64,000 nt of DNA from Parasulfuritortus sp049322515. Its GTDB lineage: Bacteria; Pseudomonadota; Gammaproteobacteria; Burkholderiales; Thiobacillaceae. A program made the position numbers and the translations under genes. The notes beneath the pieces are model-generated. The model was not told the origin of the DNA and did no database searches. It saw only the letters and a list, made by a program, of their open reading frames with translations. This document shows positions 16,671-25,489 of this stretch, piece after piece (the stretch's first letter is position 1; each line of letters opens with the position of its first letter). Where the stretch lies: NCBI GenBank assembly GCA_049322515.1, contig JBMOQW010000031.1:124001-188000 (forward strand), given 5' to 3'.

Positions 16671-17893
16671 GCCGTCACCCTGTCAAATACCCCAGCCAAC
16701 TGGCGGGTTCGGCCCTCCCGGCTAGCCGAGGCGATGGCGTCAGGCGTAGCCTTGCGGATCGGATACTGGCCGGCCATCCACTCAGTCAGCAGGTCGGCAA
16801 TCGCCTTCGGGTCATCCCAGCGCACCAGGTTGTCGGAGTTCAGGGTGGCCAAGGTCTGGGCCGTGGCCCCGGCGGGGTCGGTCAAGGCCAGGATCGGCCG
16901 GTGCGCACGCAGGTACTCGTACAGCTTCGCCGGCACCTGGGTATTGCAATTGCTCGCCTGCAACAGCAGCAGCGTGTCGGCCCGAATCATTTCCTGCAAG
17001 GCCTCGCGATAGGGCAGTGGGGGCGCCAACTCGACGCATTCAACCAGATTGAACCGGTCGATCAAGGCTTGCAGATGTCGATCGTGCATCGAAGCCCGAA
17101 AGCGCACGCAAAGAGCCGCTGGGTCCACCACGCGCCGGTCGATCAAGTCGCGCAACGCCTGGAACAGCGCAGTCGGATCCCGTTCACTGGGGTAGACGAT
17201 GCCGCTATGCAGCAGGGTGAACCGGCCCGGGTTCAGGGGGGGCAGCCCAGGGTCCAGTCCCTGGAATGCGCCTTCGTCATAGCCGTTCTCGATGCAGCAG
17301 CATCTTGCCGCCGTCTCCGGGTATGCAGCGGCCATGTGCGCGACAGCGCTATGCGTGGTGAAGACACACTGCGCCGCATGGCGGGCGGCCAGGCGCTCGA
17401 TCCGGGCAAAGCTGCGCACCATCGCGGGATCGGTGGGGTAATCCTGGCTGATCATCGGGTCACGGAAGTCCGCCACCCAGGGGATGCCGGTCAATCGATG
17501 CAGGGTGGCGCCGATCAAATGCGCCGTGGCGATGGGGTAAGTCGACCAGATGACCTGCGGCCTGAGGCGCCGGATGGCGCGCAAACCGAGCAGCACCGCG
17601 CCCGGCCACCATGACACCCAGCGATCCGGCAAGGCGGCCATTCGTGGGTAACGGCCGAGCAGGGAGAAATGACGTGCGGTATCCCAGGCCGGAGCACGAA
17701 GGACCTCGAGATCGGGCGGCACTTGGGACAGGCTGGCCGCACTGGTTTCAGGATAGGCGCGCGGGTGGGCGGTGAGGATGTGCGGTTCCCAGCCGAAGCT
17801 CGGCAAATACTGCGCGAAGCGGAGGGTGCGTTGGGGGCCGCTGCTGCCGGCATGGGGCGGGAAATGGTAGGCGAGCAACAAAGCTTGTTTCAT
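16664..17893 (-). CDS. GT4-family glycosyltransferase
   Basis: This 409-residue glycosyltransferase begins MKQALLLAYHFPPHAGSSG at ATG 17893. The YHFPP..GS.GPQR N-terminus is typical of a group of GT4 enzymes. DFRDPMISQDYP and HSGIVYPSERDPTALF follow, and the donor-binding end carries KLYEYLRAHRPILAL near residue 345. The nine-residue extension upstream of MKQ has no support. It convergently faces the O-ligase-like gene and is the last gene of the long minus-strand glycosyltransferase block. Confidence 0.85.
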   Translation of the reverse strand: MKQALLLAYHFPPHAGSSGPQRTLRFAQYLPSFGWEPHILTAHPRAYPETSAASLSQVPPDLEVLRAPAWDTARHFSLLGRYPRMAALPDRWVSWWPGAVLLGLRAIRRLRPQVIWSTYPIATAHLIGATLHRLTGIPWVADFRDPMISQDYPTDPAMVRSFARIERLAARHAAQCVFTTHSAVAHMAAAYPETAARCCCIENGYDEGAFQGLDPGLPPLNPGRFTLLHSGIVYPSERDPTALFQALRDLIDRRVVDPAALCVRFRASMHDRHLQALIDRFNLVECVELAPPLPYREALQEMIRADTLLLLQASNCNTQVPAKLYEYLRAHRPILALTDPAGATAQTLATLNSDNLVRWDDPKAIADLLTEWMAGQYPIRKATPDAIASASREGRTRQLAGVFDRVTAP

Positions 17894-17921
17894 GATCGGC
17901 CCCGGTTCTGGCGGATGCACA

Positions 17922-18983
17922 TCAACCGGTCAGGACTTTCTCATAGAGATCGAACATCCTTTGCGCCGCGACCGGCAGTGACAAGTGTTGAAGGACGTGC
18001 TGCCTGTTTCGGCGGCCTTCCTCCAGGCGAACTTCCGGGGCGTGCATGAGCTGTTCGACGTGCGCGCAAAGCCCATCGATGTCACCCGCAGCGGTCAGCC
18101 TGACCGCACTGCCCTGGGCATATTCGCCGACGCCACCGACATGGGTGCTCACCACCGGCAGGCCGCAGGCCATCATTTCCAGCAGTGAGTTATTTGCCGT
18201 GGCATCCGATAGCGGGAGCAGGCCGATGCTGGCGGTGCGATAGTGCTCGAGCAGCGCGTCATCGGAAAGGCCAACATGAACCTGAATGCCAGGCTCACGG
18301 TTGATGGGATGCTCGAGCAGCGTTTTCGGGCCGATCACGTGGGTCTCCAGAGCGTATCCCTGGTTGCAGAGCCGGCGATGCACTGCCAAGACCTCGTCAT
18401 GGCGACGGTACATTTGCCCGACGCAGAGCAATTTGATCGGATCGACCGGGGGTGGCGGGCCGGGGCTGAAAAAGTCCGCATCCACTGGGTGGGGCAAATA
18501 ATGGATGCGGTCGGCAGGCAAGAATCGGGAGAAATAATCTACCTGATTGATGCCCACGGCGACCACGGCGTCCAATGACTTCAGGACGCCGGGATTGACC
18601 CGCTCGATCAACCGGTCAGGGGGATAGTGGTATGTGGCCAGGCAGCGATTGCGGCCATTCTTCCAGAGGGGTGTAAACAGGTAGGTGTCTTCGCCATAGA
18701 TGAAATGAGTCAGCCGGGTCGCACGGCGAGTCCAGGGCAGGGCGCCCAATTCGGCCTCCATGCCATCGGCTTGGGTGGCTTGCGGCCGGAGCAGCCAGAG
18801 GCGCCAAGCAAGCGACCTGGGCAGGTGCTTGCCAACCCAGGCCAGCGCGCTGCTTCTGGCCACGTCCAAGCCCATGTGTTGGAACAAAATGTCGTAGCCT
18901 GCATGCGACCCATGATGGGCGATGTGACGGGGCACATAGCGGCAACGCGCGATAACTTCGGCATTCAGTGGCATCGTATTCAA
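17922..18983 (-). CDS. Glycosyltransferase, group 1
   Basis: This 353-residue protein has a GT-B fold. The N-terminal half has RYVPRHIAHHGSHAGYD and a FIYGEDTY segment. The central GINQVDYFSRFLP and LPHPVDADFF mark the domain junction. The C-terminal half has LLCVGQMYRRHDEV and NNSLLEMMACGLPVVSTHVGG, the donor-site region. The start could be ATG 18983 or the second Met (MPLNAEV) nine bases later. It is probably co-transcribed with the glycosyltransferase gene that follows 28 bases later. Sugar specificity is not predictable. Confidence 0.82.
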   Translation of the reverse strand: MNTMPLNAEVIARCRYVPRHIAHHGSHAGYDILFQHMGLDVARSSALAWVGKHLPRSLAWRLWLLRPQATQADGMEAELGALPWTRRATRLTHFIYGEDTYLFTPLWKNGRNRCLATYHYPPDRLIERVNPGVLKSLDAVVAVGINQVDYFSRFLPADRIHYLPHPVDADFFSPGPPPPVDPIKLLCVGQMYRRHDEVLAVHRRLCNQGYALETHVIGPKTLLEHPINREPGIQVHVGLSDDALLEHYRTASIGLLPLSDATANNSLLEMMACGLPVVSTHVGGVGEYAQGSAVRLTAAGDIDGLCAHVEQLMHAPEVRLEEGRRNRQHVLQHLSLPVAAQRMFDLYEKVLTG

Positions 18984-19005
18984 CTCGATGGGACCTCGGA
19001 AAGCC

Positions 19006-19034
19006 TGTCATGCCCGCGCAAGCGGGAATCCAGG
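19006..19034. repeat. Dispersed palindromic repeat (GTCATGCCCGC-type)
   Basis: This sequence contains CCCGC-GCAA-GCGGG (19013-19026) within a TGTCATGCCCGCG...GGGAATCCAGG context. This is a well-known class of short intergenic repeat in proteobacteria (consensus like GTCATTCCCGCG..GCGGGAATCCAG). Related but decayed sequences occur near 31833-31862 and 33291-33310. It sits just upstream of the group 1 glycosyltransferase gene. Confidence 0.6.
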
Positions 19035-19134
19035 CCATTGATCTTAGGCGCCTGCCTGTGTAGGCGCGACGGATGGGTTGGTCGAGGCGTCTTTGACAGT
19101 GCCCGTCTGCGGGGAGAGGAATTGGACCTATGCA

Positions 19135-20127
19135 TCAATTACGCTTGCTGCGAATCCAGCGATTGACCCGGACAGACCGTAAGACCGTCTCAATCAAGCC
19201 CGCGCCGGTTGATTGATGGAGGCGCCAGGCTTGCCGGACTAGGGCTGGGAGCGCCTGATCGGCGCCAAGATCGTAAATGCGCTGGAAATACCACGCCAGG
19301 CCGGCCTCGAGAATGTCATGGTCTGTAGGGTCGTGCTCGCCTTGTGGGAGGGTGGCGAGGTTGTGCGCCAACCAGGCGAGGTATTGCAACATGGCCTCGA
19401 CTTTCCCGGGCAAGTACCGGGATTGTCCGGCGCTGATGTTGTCACCAGACAGGCGCCACCGGGCTTTGGGGCCTTTGATCGTCCGAATCCCCCCCTTTGC
19501 GGCGAGTTTGAGCCAGGTCGCGTCGTCCGAGCACCATGCGTGGGGAAAATTGACGAATCCGCCCATTGCCAGCAGGGCATCCCTTCGCACGATGTACTCG
19601 CAGGCAAAGCTGGATAATGTGCCCCTGAACCGACCCAGTGCATAGTTTCTGGCACTCAGGTGGTCGGGATAGGGCGGCTTGGGAGAGGTAATGTGTCCTT
19701 GGGCGTCGATCTGATCAACATCAAGATGCCATAACCCTGGAAAATGCTGGTCATCATGGATCGCAGACAACACCGCAGACACAGCATTCGCCTCGAGTTC
19801 GTCGTCATCGCCCATGAACCATAGCCAATCGGCTGACACGAGCTGAATCGTCCGGTTCCAGTGATCAATCAAATTGCTTCCGCCCAGATTGTTCTCGAAT
19901 CTATGGTACCGAATGGGCAATGTGTCCAGGAATGGCGCAGCAACGCCGACGATGTCATCCGGGCTATGGTCATCCGCAATCAAGATTTCAAAATTCCCAC
20001 TGGCTTCCTGACCCGCCAACGAAGAAAGTGCCTGTCCAAGATATTTTCCACGATAGGCAGGAATGACAATACAGAGCATCGCCTTGTTATTCGCATCCAG
20101 CCTGACCGCCTGATTCATTTCAGTCAT
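19135..20127 (-). CDS. GT2-family glycosyltransferase
   Basis: This GT-A fold glycosyltransferase has 330 residues from ATG 20127, which overlaps the stop of the upstream WbsX-like gene as ATGA. The N-terminal CIVIPAYRGKYLGQALSSL and ILIADDHSPDD are the nucleotide-binding start. WLWFMGDDDELE near residue 100 contains the metal-binding DxD motif. It resembles enzymes that add branch sugars during O-antigen synthesis. A longer frame from 20232 is unlikely because it overlaps the neighbour by over 100 bases. Confidence 0.87.
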   Translation of the reverse strand: MTEMNQAVRLDANNKAMLCIVIPAYRGKYLGQALSSLAGQEASGNFEILIADDHSPDDIVGVAAPFLDTLPIRYHRFENNLGGSNLIDHWNRTIQLVSADWLWFMGDDDELEANAVSAVLSAIHDDQHFPGLWHLDVDQIDAQGHITSPKPPYPDHLSARNYALGRFRGTLSSFACEYIVRRDALLAMGGFVNFPHAWCSDDATWLKLAAKGGIRTIKGPKARWRLSGDNISAGQSRYLPGKVEAMLQYLAWLAHNLATLPQGEHDPTDHDILEAGLAWYFQRIYDLGADQALPALVRQAWRLHQSTGAGLIETVLRSVRVNRWIRSKRN

Positions 20128-21218
20128 CCAGGAAATGCCTGGCCCAGGACGTTGGCTTTGGCACTCCGGGTGGCTTCCAAGTAGGCCCGGCCCCATCTCT
20201 GATCGGGTTCCAGATGGTTGCCCTCCGCCCACTCATTCCATGCATTGATGAAAACAAGCTGGGCCGCAGGTGCATGCATTGTCATTTCATCGGCGAGGGT
20301 TTTGCTGAGCCACCCTTGATACTGCTCTGGCGTACTGTTTTGAATGATCGTGGCATCCGATTTTCGTCTAGGCGAATTGTCGAATCCGGGAGTCACACAT
20401 CGATAGTGTCGATAAGACGGTATAGCTTTGCTTTGCATGCCGGCGACAAGATCTCGATATTCCACGAAGCGATGCTCGAAATAGCCCTTGGGAAACAGGC
20501 CGACCCGGCTCATGAGCTTTTGCATGCGACTAAAGCGCAACTTTTGCAAGCGTCGCCAATCGGGCGCGAATTCGATGGCGACATCGAAGCCAATGGACGC
20601 AGGGTCCACTCCGGTAACGAATGATTCCACCCTGGCCAGGCAAATTTCGCCCAGTCCAGATCGCATGGCGGCTTCGCGCCAGAGGGCTGCGGTCCGGGCT
20701 GGATCGGGCAGCAATTCGGTCCGGTAGATGAGTAGCAGGGGTTTTCCTTCGACCCTCACATAGCGAGGATCCGAGAGAAAGGGCAGCAAGGCTTCGATAT
20801 GAGCCTGGTCGTCTTCGGGTGAATAGTGCTGCTCCAGGAGGTTTTGCCCGGTGCGTCCATCCCAGGCACGGGTCCAGTTTTCATTGGCCCAGCACAGGCA
20901 AAAGGGAAAATCCGGTTTGCCGGAAGCGAGAATCTCGTCAACCGGTCGCTCCAGCACCCGTTTGCCATTGAACCAATAGTGGTAGTAGACGAAACCATCG
21001 ATCCCATACTGACGGGCAAGGTCGGCCTGGGCGTCGCGCGCCTCTGGCAGGCGCAAGTCATAGAACCCCAGGTCGGCGGGCAGATGCGGCTGATAATGTC
21101 CTGGCACCACCGGTCTTGCACGAGTGACGTTGGTCCACTCGGTGAACCCCTTTCCCCACCAGGCGTCGTTTTCTGGAATGGGGTGAAATTGCGGTAGGTG
21201 AAAGGCCAATATCTGCAT
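20124..21218 (-). CDS. WbsX-like glycosyltransferase/GH99-like protein, paralogue A
   Basis: This is a 364-residue protein of the WbsX family (GH99-like, TIM-barrel type). The N-terminal LAFHLPQFHPIPENDAWWG and FTEWTNV block is diagnostic. YGIDGFVYYHYWF, CLCWANENWTRAWDG and the C-terminal FINAWNEWAEGNHLEPD are the other conserved blocks. Such proteins occur in O-antigen and rhamnan loci, and the true reaction (transferase or endo-acting hydrolase) is disputed. I start it at ATG 21218; a 22-residue upstream extension is unsupported. A close paralogue lies at 22928-24016. Confidence 0.87.
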   Translation of the reverse strand: MQILAFHLPQFHPIPENDAWWGKGFTEWTNVTRARPVVPGHYQPHLPADLGFYDLRLPEARDAQADLARQYGIDGFVYYHYWFNGKRVLERPVDEILASGKPDFPFCLCWANENWTRAWDGRTGQNLLEQHYSPEDDQAHIEALLPFLSDPRYVRVEGKPLLLIYRTELLPDPARTAALWREAAMRSGLGEICLARVESFVTGVDPASIGFDVAIEFAPDWRRLQKLRFSRMQKLMSRVGLFPKGYFEHRFVEYRDLVAGMQSKAIPSYRHYRCVTPGFDNSPRRKSDATIIQNSTPEQYQGWLSKTLADEMTMHAPAAQLVFINAWNEWAEGNHLEPDQRWGRAYLEATRSAKANVLGQAFPG

Positions 21219-21222
21219 GGTT

Positions 21223-22677
21223 CTAGTCGGGTGTCCCTGGAGCGATGGGGGTTGTAACAGTGTGCCTGTCAACGATGTCGCCACACTGATCGCCAGTGTC
21301 CTTGTTGAGTATCAAAAACCAATCCCCCAGCCCCGGGGGCGGGGGCAGGGGGGTAAACCGATCCTCCACGATCATGGCGTTATCGACGGCGCGTTCGGAG
21401 AGATCGCCGGAGATCCATTGTGGACAATAGCGTTCGTCTTTGGCCAGTCCCTGAAGCAAGACTTTGCCCTGCGCTGGCCGATCATTAGGAAACCATACCA
21501 AGGCTCTGTGTCCTTCATCCATGCGAACCAGTGGGGTGGATTCTACGGGACCATGTTCAACATATAACAAGGCATGAGGTCGAGCAGGCAAGGCTGACCA
21601 ATCGAGGGCCTCGAAGAAATGTCGAAGTTTGCCAACCAGAGGCGCCCCCGGGCGTTGGGCAGCCACCCACCATGGTGGGGCTTTGCCGTACCCAGCGCTG
21701 AAACGTGTATCAGCGACCGACTGCACGGGGTACCACAAGCCATGCGAACCGTAGCTATAGCCAACCGCACCAGACATGACTGCCCGGATCATGCAACGGC
21801 GAACATCATTCGCAGAGACACGGCCGTAGATGCCTTCATACAGGCATTCTGCCTCGATGACTGGGCGTGCTGGCTGGCCTGGTTTGGCGATGGATTGGTA
21901 AATGGAAGCTGGGCTGGTGGCCCCTGAATGACCGGACTGCACCATGATGAAATCCAGCATGGCCATGGGTTCGATGACCGATGCCTTCCTTCGATGATCC
22001 GCGGGATGCAGACTGAGTGGCCGCTTTCGACTGTCCCGTGCCCGGATGAAATCGACCAATGCGCTGATTTTCTTGAGGCGCTCGGGGGGCGCATTAAGAT
22101 TATATTCGCCAGCCACGAACCAGACGACATCGTATGGGTTCAGGGCTTGAATCAAATCCCCCCAGAGTCGCTGGAGCATGTCGATGTCATAACGGTCCAG
22201 GTCTGTATGAAAACCGACGCCGATGGCCACCGTCATGCCTTTTTCGTTGGCATACGCAACGTATCGCCGTACGTGGTCCCAATAGCGCGCCGAGTCCGGA
22301 TGCGGCGTTGGTTCGGCATACAGATCCAATACCGATTTTCCCTCGAAGGGCGTGGGGCCCAAAAATGCCAGTTGCAGCGCGTTGAAACCCTGGCTTGAAC
22401 GAAGATCGACCAGATAGCGAAACATCGAATCGATCGCAGGATTCGACGAGGCATCGATTGGACACAGTTCGGATGGACAAAACCAGTAGGTATCGGCCAG
22501 CCAGAGGATGGCGCTCGTATTGTTGCCGGTATAGCGAAATGCGAAGGCATTTTCCGGCGAGGTCATGGTGTGAGGTGCCGGATTTTTGGCCTCGGGAGAA
22601 ACGTCGGCCAGGGCGCTGATCGACAGAAATCCCATACAAAGGGCCCCTCGGACCCCCCAGTCGAGCACCTTGGCCAC
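21223..22677 (-). CDS. Secreted DUF4038 (apiosidase-like, GH140-type) protein
   Basis: This TIM-barrel protein of 484 residues matches DUF4038. ILWLADTYWF starts the barrel near residue 55, RYWDHVRRYVAYANEKGM follows, and NPYDVVWFVAGEYN near residue 195 carries the likely catalytic acid. I start it at GTG 22677, which gives a good signal peptide (hydrophobic stretch, then ISALADVS with cleavage after ALA). The frame stays open 354 bases further upstream but that part is not protein-like. It is probably a periplasmic or outer-surface glycosidase that trims the polysaccharide. The C-terminal half is less conserved. It lies between two WbsX paralogues. Confidence 0.78.
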   Translation of the reverse strand: MAKVLDWGVRGALCMGFLSISALADVSPEAKNPAPHTMTSPENAFAFRYTGNNTSAILWLADTYWFCPSELCPIDASSNPAIDSMFRYLVDLRSSQGFNALQLAFLGPTPFEGKSVLDLYAEPTPHPDSARYWDHVRRYVAYANEKGMTVAIGVGFHTDLDRYDIDMLQRLWGDLIQALNPYDVVWFVAGEYNLNAPPERLKKISALVDFIRARDSRKRPLSLHPADHRRKASVIEPMAMLDFIMVQSGHSGATSPASIYQSIAKPGQPARPVIEAECLYEGIYGRVSANDVRRCMIRAVMSGAVGYSYGSHGLWYPVQSVADTRFSAGYGKAPPWWVAAQRPGAPLVGKLRHFFEALDWSALPARPHALLYVEHGPVESTPLVRMDEGHRALVWFPNDRPAQGKVLLQGLAKDERYCPQWISGDLSERAVDNAMIVEDRFTPLPPPPGLGDWFLILNKDTGDQCGDIVDRHTVTTPIAPGTPD

Positions 22678-22927
22678 CGCGCCTTGCCAGGCTTCAGCGA
22701 ATGCGAGTGTCCAAGGATCGACTAAGCCAACCTCGCATCGCCGGTCCTGCCCGTGCAGGTGATCCGGGACATCGCTTTGCCTGGGCACCCGTCTGGCCGA
22801 AAACCCAGTACGAACAAGGCACCGAATTCCGACCCTCGCTGGACTGTCGGGCTTAACAAAGGGCTTGATCAGCGATGGCAAGAAGGGTGTAGGACGGCGC
22901 ATTGATGAAGGACCCGACCAGAAAGCA
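22678..22927. other. Spacer between DUF4038 and WbsX-like genes
   Basis: About 250 bases hold no convincing gene. A frame runs through on the minus strand as an extension of the DUF4038 gene, but its residues are Arg/Pro-rich and unlike any domain. The spacing suggests an independent promoter for the DUF4038 gene, yet I see no clear -35/-10 pair. Confidence 0.4.
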
Positions 22928-24016
22928 CTAGGTCTTGGCGGGGGAGGCGCCCAGTTCGGCTGCGAGTGCCTCCAGATAGGCACGGCCATTTTGCAAATCA
23001 GGTTCCAGATAGTTGCCCTCGGCCCACTCATTCCAGGCGTTCACGAACAGAATCTGTTCCTCCGTGGGCTTTTCCATCACAACCCCCAGTGCTTTGCGAA
23101 CCTGGGCTCTGAAAAGCTCGGGCGAACCCTCGATAACTACTGCGCCCCGTACGCTGCGTCGTGCGGTATTGTCCCAATTCACAAACACTGAAGGGAAATA
23201 GCGCGCATGCTTGGGGGCTACTGCATCCATGCGTCGAACAAACTCCGAGTAAGTCATTACCTTCAACTCTGGGTGTCGGATGCCCAAGCGAAGGTTGCGA
23301 AGATGCCGTCGGGGCGAATAGCGCTCCTTGGTTTGATCCCCGATCAAGTCGAGTTGGGGACGGAAGTTCAAGGTGTGGTCGAATCCGTGCTGCGATAGAT
23401 CCTTGCCGCGACGATGGCTATCTACCCCGACGAGGTAAGGATTAACGCCCAATTCCTTGTCGATGACGGATCGATAAATCTCCAGGGAGGCTTCCAGATC
23501 GGGGATATCGAAGGGCCTGTAGATCATGAACATGGGGCGCCCATGGACGCGAATGTAGCGCGTGTCTGAAAATGCTTTGGCCAGCCAGCGGGCATGACGT
23601 TCATGATCCGAAGCAGAGTAGCCCTGCTTGATCAATATCTCCTTTTCCTCGCCAAGCCAGCGGCGCGACCAAGTTTCATTGGCCCAGCACAGCATGAACG
23701 GAAAATCCGGAGCGCCGGATGCCAGCACTTCATTGAAGGGACGCTCGATCAGCCTGTGGCCTTCAAACCAATAGTGGTAATAGCAAAAGCCCTCGATGCC
23801 ATATTGACGGGCCAGGTCGGCCTGCGCATTCCGGGTCTCTGCCAGTCGTAAATCCGTGAATCCTAAATCTGCCGGGATTTTTGGCTGTTGGTGGCCGCGA
23901 AACAGCGGCTTCGCTTTCGCGACATTGGTCCATTCAGTGAAACCCTCGCCCCACCACGAGTTGTTTTCAGCGATCGGATGAAATTGCGGGAGATAGATGG
24001 CAATCGTACGAGGCAT
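22928..24016 (-). CDS. WbsX-like glycosyltransferase/GH99-like protein, paralogue B
   Basis: This 362-residue homologue of the protein at 20124-21218 has the same ordered blocks: IYLPQFHPIAENNSWWG, FTEWTNV, YGIEGFCYYHYWFEG, MLCWANETWSRRW, and FVNAWNEWAEGNYLEPD near the end. The two are clearly diverged, not recent copies; the spacing between the DLRL..R.AQADLARQYGI blocks is conserved. Having two WbsX proteins suggests two related sugar linkages, or one biosynthetic and one trimming enzyme. It starts at ATG 24016 with GGAAG (GCCTTCC on plus) not obvious upstream, so the start is set by homology. Confidence 0.87.
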   Translation of the reverse strand: MPRTIAIYLPQFHPIAENNSWWGEGFTEWTNVAKAKPLFRGHQQPKIPADLGFTDLRLAETRNAQADLARQYGIEGFCYYHYWFEGHRLIERPFNEVLASGAPDFPFMLCWANETWSRRWLGEEKEILIKQGYSASDHERHARWLAKAFSDTRYIRVHGRPMFMIYRPFDIPDLEASLEIYRSVIDKELGVNPYLVGVDSHRRGKDLSQHGFDHTLNFRPQLDLIGDQTKERYSPRRHLRNLRLGIRHPELKVMTYSEFVRRMDAVAPKHARYFPSVFVNWDNTARRSVRGAVVIEGSPELFRAQVRKALGVVMEKPTEEQILFVNAWNEWAEGNYLEPDLQNGRAYLEALAAELGASPAKT

Positions 24017-24141
24017 GATCTAGGAAGGTTAGTGGCGACTATTGATCCGGTACGGCAAGGGATTGAATGCCAAGCTACCCCCGCCGCAGCCACTCCATGT
24101 TCTGAGTGGCGCGGCAACGTAGGGCAGTAAGGCGCTATGTC

Positions 24142-25296
24142 CTAAACACTGGAATTTGCGCGTGCAGTGGACAAGAATATTTCGTTCATGTTTTCCAAGT
24201 ACACGGGCAGTGAAAATCGAGCATGGGCATGCAGTTTAGCTTGGCATCCCATCTTGGTCCTCAAGGTCGGGTCTTCCACCAGGGTGGTGATGGCATTTGC
24301 CAGGGCTGATATATCGCCGACCTCCAGCATGATCCCGGTTTCGCCATCCATGACAATCTCGGAGGGGCCGCCACACCGCGTCGCGATGACCGGCAAACCA
24401 TAGCCCATCGCCTCGACCAGGCTTCGGCCAAAGGCTTCGCCGCGTGATGCCGAGACGAGAATGTCCGCGTTCGAGTAAAGCATCGAGGTATCCGCCACCC
24501 AACCCAAATGCCGGACAGTGGGTCGGATGGTGTTGAGTAATTCAATCCTGGCTGAAATATGCTCGGACCAGTACTTTCGGTCCACTTCCCCGGCAATGTC
24601 GAGGCTGAGCCTTGCCAGGGTTTCCGGATCAAGCCGCAGCAGGGCCTCGAGAATGAGATCGAGGCCCTTGAGATGCCCCATGTAGCCCACGGTGAGCAGA
24701 CGAACCTGGCCGTCGACCCTGGCAGGGACAGGATGGTCGGGCAAGTTCCAAGTGAAGCCATTGTGCACGACCAGGGCATTGGCGTGCCTGACGCCAGCGT
24801 ATGTCTTCTTGAGATGCTTAGAGTTGTAGATCACATACCGGGAGAGGCTGCTCGCCACGGTGCCAATCAATGCATTTGAAAACAGGCAACGCAACTGTTC
24901 ATTGCCTGCAGCAGCTTCTCTCAAGTGCCAGATGTGGCTCTTTCCCAGCAAGCGTGCGGCAATAGCAAAATCAATGACTGTCACCGTATTGGTGTATACG
25001 ACATCGTAGTTACCACGCTTGATGATCTGGATCGCCCGGAATATCGCGGCGGGCAGCCTCAACAGCATCAAGTAGGGGGTCCATCTTCGGGAGGCATTCC
25101 GGATCGGTAGCCAGAGACGAAATGGATGGATGATCACGGGGATGCGAGCCGTCTGGAGGCGCTCCACGAGTGGCCCGGGCCGGGGTGTGCACACTTCGAT
25201 TTCGTGGCCCATGGCGTCCAAGCCTTCCACCGTGTCGCAGAAGGATCGCTGAGCACCATACAGTGTCGAGTCATGCGAAATGGCAAGGATTCTCAT
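24142..25296 (-). CDS. GT4-family glycosyltransferase
   Basis: This 384-residue glycosyltransferase begins MRILAISHDSTLYGAQRSF. The GAQRS loop near the start is the usual acceptor-side glycine motif. VVYTNTVTVIDFAIAARLLG and HLREA follow. The donor half has LTVGYMGHLKGLDLILEAL and VSASRGEAFGRSLVEAMGYGLPVIAT, with the E-x7-E-type donor site in GEAFGRSLVEA. It is probably part of the same minus-strand polysaccharide transcript as its neighbours, though 125 to 190-base gaps allow separate promoters. Confidence 0.87.
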   Translation of the reverse strand: MRILAISHDSTLYGAQRSFCDTVEGLDAMGHEIEVCTPRPGPLVERLQTARIPVIIHPFRLWLPIRNASRRWTPYLMLLRLPAAIFRAIQIIKRGNYDVVYTNTVTVIDFAIAARLLGKSHIWHLREAAAGNEQLRCLFSNALIGTVASSLSRYVIYNSKHLKKTYAGVRHANALVVHNGFTWNLPDHPVPARVDGQVRLLTVGYMGHLKGLDLILEALLRLDPETLARLSLDIAGEVDRKYWSEHISARIELLNTIRPTVRHLGWVADTSMLYSNADILVSASRGEAFGRSLVEAMGYGLPVIATRCGGPSEIVMDGETGIMLEVGDISALANAITTLVEDPTLRTKMGCQAKLHAHARFSLPVYLENMNEIFLSTARANSSV

Positions 25297-25489
25297 ACCC
25301 AGCAGAGTCTAGCACCACTCCAGACGCCACCAGATAGCTCGCAAAGATCACTACGCAATTCCTCTCATCGGACGCCTCGCCGCATGCGTGCACCTCGAGG
25401 CACCGGTCGTCCCAGCGAGGACGAGAAATCGAGTCAAGCGCGATTCGTCAATGCCGGCCCAATCCGCCGTCAAGATGCCCATGCCATGG

